Positions 22,401-24,084 of a stretch of DNA of 24,084 nucleotides are shown here, piece by piece (the stretch's first letter is position 1; the number at the start of each line of letters is the position of its first letter). The notes under the pieces are model-generated. The model made no database searches and had not been told where the DNA came from. It saw only the letters and a program-made list of their open reading frames with translations. The DNA lies in NCBI GenBank assembly GCA_910578715.1, contig CAJTRL010000061.1, positions 1 to 24,084 on the forward strand, read 5' to 3'. Both the position numbers and the translations under genes were made by a program. Source of the DNA: an uncultured Lachnospiraceae bacterium (GTDB lineage: Bacteria; Bacillota; Clostridia; Lachnospirales; Lachnospiraceae).

Positions 22401-23971
22401 TTCGTCACCTGTGCAAAAAGCTGCTTAAAATAGTGGAACAACGGATGGTGCGCTTTGGAAAGCACCGGAAGCGGCGTATCGACGCCCATCGCCGCAATCG
22501 CCTCGGAGCCGTTCTTCGCCATCGGCAGAATGCTGTTCTTTAATTCTTCATAGGTATAGCCGAACGCCTTCTGCATCCGCTTTCTTTCCTCTTCCGTAAA
22601 CTCCGGCACGCGCTGATTCGGTATTTTCAGCTCTTTCAGCGCGACAAGATGAGTGTCCAGCCATTCGCCGTAGGGCTGTGCCGAGGCATATTTTTCTTTC
22701 AGCTCGTCATCGTCGATGACACGTCCCTGAACCATATCCACGAGCAGCATTTTGCCCGGATGCAGACGCTCCTTCATCACGATTCTGCCCGGCTCGATAT
22801 CCAGAACGCCCACTTCGGAAGAAAGAATCAGTGTATCGTCATCCGTTATCATATACCGGGAAGGCCGTAGACCGTTCCGGTCAAGCACCGCCCCCATGAT
22901 ATCGCCGTCGGAAAAAAGAATGGAAGCGGGGCCGTCCCAGGGCTCCATCATCGTCGCATAATACTGGTAAAAGTCCTTCCTTTTCCGGGACATGGTCTTA
23001 TTGTTCTCCCAGGGTTCGGGAATCGTAATCATCACTGCAAGCGGCAGCGGCATCCCGCTCATCACGAGAAATTCCAGCGTATTATCCAACATCGCGGAAT
23101 CGGAGCCCGACGCGCTGATGGCCGGAAGCACCTTGTGAAGCTGCCCCGCCAAGTGCTCGGATTCCATCGTTTCCTCGCGGGCCAGCATTTTATCCGCATT
23201 GCCGCGGATGGTATTGATTTCGCCGTTGTGCACGATAAAGCGGTTCGGGTGGGCGCGCTCCCAGCTCGGATTGGTATTCGTGGAAAAACGGGAATGCACA
23301 ATCGCGAGCGCCGACTCAAAATCTTTATCCTGTAAATCCGGGAAAAAGGTGCGCAGCTGCCCGACCAGAAACATCCCTTTATAGACAATCGTTCTGCTGG
23401 ACAAAGACACCACATAGGTCACATCCGTTGACTGTTCAAAGGTCCTCCTTAAAATATACAGTTTCCGGTCAAATTCCAGCCCCTTTGCGAGACTTGCGGG
23501 TTTTTCCACAAAAGCCTGCATGATACAGGGCATGCACTCCACCGCCTTATGGCCGAGCACGGCCGGAACGGTCGGAACGCTCCGCCAGCCCAGAAACGTA
23601 AGTCCTTCTTTCTCCACGATAATTTCGAACATCTTTTTGGCCTGATTGCGCTGTAGCTCATCTTGCGGGAAGAAAAAAACGCCGACGCCGTATTCTCTTT
23701 CTCCACCGAGCGAAATACCGAGCCCGGAAGCCGCTTTTACCATAAATTTATGAGGAATCTGCGTCAGGATTCCGACGCCGTCTCCGGTTTTTCCTTCCGC
23801 GTCCTTTCCGGCCCGGTGCTCCAGATTTTCCACGATTTTCAGAGCGTTTTCCACCGTCGCACGGCTCTTTTTGCCTTTGATATTCACACAGGCGCCGATG
23901 CCGCAGTTATCGTGCTCGAACTCCATCCTGTGGAGCGGCGCCTCTGGAACGGTTAATTTTACATCAAACAT
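19433..23971 (-). CDS. gltB: Glutamate synthase, large subunit
   Basis: The alpha subunit of glutamate synthase: it releases ammonia from glutamine and adds it to 2-oxoglutarate, giving two glutamates. Length is 1512 aa, the normal size. A 22-residue propeptide precedes Cys23 (DNCGIGACVN), which becomes the N-terminal nucleophile of the class II glutaminase domain after processing. A central domain follows, then the FMN-binding synthase barrel (about 840-1230, with GAMSYGSIS and SGYDGGTGAAP). A 3Fe-4S site is near 1122-1136 (GCVMMRVCNLDTCPVG). The C-terminal GXGXG domain has repeated G-x-x-G-G turns (GNGSGGQSFG to MTGGRVVVLG). ATG 23971 has GGAG 8 nt upstream and yields the usual propeptide; an upstream ATG at 23989 is part of the ribosome site. 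No clear sigma-A promoter is seen within the 113 bp available upstream. Confidence 0.97.
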   Translation of the reverse strand: MFDVKLTVPEAPLHRMEFEHDNCGIGACVNIKGKKSRATVENALKIVENLEHRAGKDAEGKTGDGVGILTQIPHKFMVKAASGLGISLGGEREYGVGVFFFPQDELQRNQAKKMFEIIVEKEGLTFLGWRSVPTVPAVLGHKAVECMPCIMQAFVEKPASLAKGLEFDRKLYILRRTFEQSTDVTYVVSLSSRTIVYKGMFLVGQLRTFFPDLQDKDFESALAIVHSRFSTNTNPSWERAHPNRFIVHNGEINTIRGNADKMLAREETMESEHLAGQLHKVLPAISASGSDSAMLDNTLEFLVMSGMPLPLAVMITIPEPWENNKTMSRKRKDFYQYYATMMEPWDGPASILFSDGDIMGAVLDRNGLRPSRYMITDDDTLILSSEVGVLDIEPGRIVMKERLHPGKMLLVDMVQGRVIDDDELKEKYASAQPYGEWLDTHLVALKELKIPNQRVPEFTEEERKRMQKAFGYTYEELKNSILPMAKNGSEAIAAMGVDTPLPVLSKAHHPLFHYFKQLFAQVTNPPIDAIREEVVTSTTVYLGKDGNLLEEKPENCNMLKVRNPILTNTDLLKIKSMKSEGFKVEVVPITYYKNTSLEKAIDRLFVEVDRAFRGGVSILILSDRGVDENRVAIPSLLAVSALQQHLVNTKKRTSVAIVLESAEPREVHHFATLLGFGASAINPYLAQESIRELIDNHMLDKDYYAAVNDYNDAILHGIVKIASKMGISTIQSYQGSKIFEAIGIDKEVINKYFTNTVCRVGGITLKDIEKEVDALHSMAFDPLGLSTDLALDNPGHHQMRSGADEHLYNPETIHLLQESTRRGDYELFKQYTKAVNNEESIKTLRGLMDFNYAKNPVPLEEIESVDTIVTRFKTGAMSYGSISKEAHETMAIAMNRLHGKSNSGEGGEDKERLTVGADGLNRCSAIKQVASGRFGVTSEYLNSAQEIQIKMAQGAKPGEGGHLPGGKVYPWIAKTRHSTAGVSLISPPPHHDIYSIEDLAQLIYDLKNANKRARISVKLVSEAGVGTVAAGVAKAGAQVILVSGYDGGTGAAPRSSIHNAGLPWELGLAETHQTLIQNGLRNKVRIETDGKLMSGRDVAVAAILGAEEFGFATAPLVTMGCVMMRVCNLDTCPVGVATQNPELRKNFRGKPEYVENFMRFIAQELREYMSLLGVRTVDELVGRTDLLKVKENLPEKQQKIDLSMILSNPYEKSGQKVIFDPKQVYDFGLEKTLDEKVLLKQLAKAMESGAKRSLEVDVSNTDRTFGTILGSEITRRFGDALEEDTYRILCNGSGGQSFGAFIPKGLTLELVGDSNDYFGKGLSGGKLIVYPPQGSRFKQDENIIIGNVALYGATSGKAFINGVAGERFCVRNSGALAVVEGVGDHGCEYMTGGRVVVLGSIGKNFAAGMSGGIAYVLDENNDLYTKVNKEMVSSYEMTSKYDVLELKEMIKEHVAYTNSVKGKEILEHFGEYLPKFKKIIPHDYERMLKLIVQMEEKGLSAEQAQIEAFYER

Positions 23972-24058
23972 ATGGGGGTCTCCTTTCATATTGTTTGGGG
24001 ATTTTATGTAATTGCAAAACTATGTTTTAAAAAGTTTCCGTTGTACAAAATAGACAAT

Positions 24059-24084
24059 CACCGTAGGGCACGCTTTCGCTGCAC
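24059..24084 (-). repeat. Truncated element copy D (inverted orientation), probable
   Basis: The reverse complement of the window end begins GTGCAGCGAAAGCGTGCC. This matches the GTGGAGCGAAAGCGCGG core hairpin (GC-GAAA-GC, GNRA loop) of copies A and B and would be followed by a right arm near 24025-24065. The left arm would lie beyond the window, so the assignment is tentative. It sits upstream of gltB. Confidence 0.45.

Noticed and set aside
1..24084. CRISPR array, tRNA, rRNA or prophage
   Set aside because: No regularly spaced direct repeats, no cloverleaf-like genes and no phage structural or integrase genes were seen.

Overview
The window looks like chromosomal DNA of a gut Clostridium-type Firmicute, most likely a Lachnospiraceae member. 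Ribosome-binding sites are AGGAGG-like, promoters are sigma-A type, SOS boxes have the Firmicute form, and the gene content (AGE-family cellobiose 2-epimerase, TIGR03915/TIGR03916 DNA-metabolism pair, gltB/gltD, asnA) fits. The first ~230 bases do not belong: they read as two out-of-order pieces of mouse-type LINE-1 ORF2 joined through very short overlaps. This suggests host DNA from a mouse gut sample and a chimeric contig end.

Layout. 1-415: LINE-1 chimera, then the N-terminal stub of a GNAT acetyltransferase. 445-1825 (minus): small ferredoxin and cellobiose 2-epimerase, with their own promoter at 1866-1894. 1900-7375 (minus): three ABC exporters. The two upstream genes form a heterodimeric pair with one normal and one degenerate ATP site. 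The third has its own promoter. Ahead of the pair lies a ~365-nt leader with a strong promoter, a 44-codon ORF with a perfect ribosome site, a second small ORF and an intrinsic terminator, arranged like an antibiotic-sensing attenuator. 7994-9304 (minus): cytoplasmic GH13 alpha-glucanase. 9305-9695: divergent intergenic region with two perfect DnaA boxes. 9696-10547 (plus): endonuclease IV. 10819-13317 (minus): XPD/DinG-like helicase with an N-terminal PD-(D/E)XK nuclease domain. 13658-13888 (minus): HPr-like protein lacking the phospho-histidine. 14127-16314 (minus): radical-SAM protein plus DUF4130 partner, with two perfect SOS boxes at the promoter. 16613-17623 (plus): asnA. 17812-23971 (minus): gltD and gltB, glutamate synthase.

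A family of 165-180-bp inverted-repeat elements recurs in intergenic gaps (7813-7985, 10630-10794, 13354-13532, and probably a truncated inverted copy at 24059-24084). The outer arms differ between copies but remain complementary within each copy, while the core (a ~10-bp hairpin and a GNRA-capped hairpin) is conserved. I cannot name this family. It is one of the two best candidates for something undescribed here; the other is the leader of the ABC exporter.

Functional themes: drug or peptide export under probable leader control; plant oligosaccharide use (epimerase, GH13); nitrogen assimilation (asnA, gltBD on opposite strands sharing one bidirectional terminator); and DNA repair (nfo, helicase-nuclease, SOS-linked radical-SAM pair).
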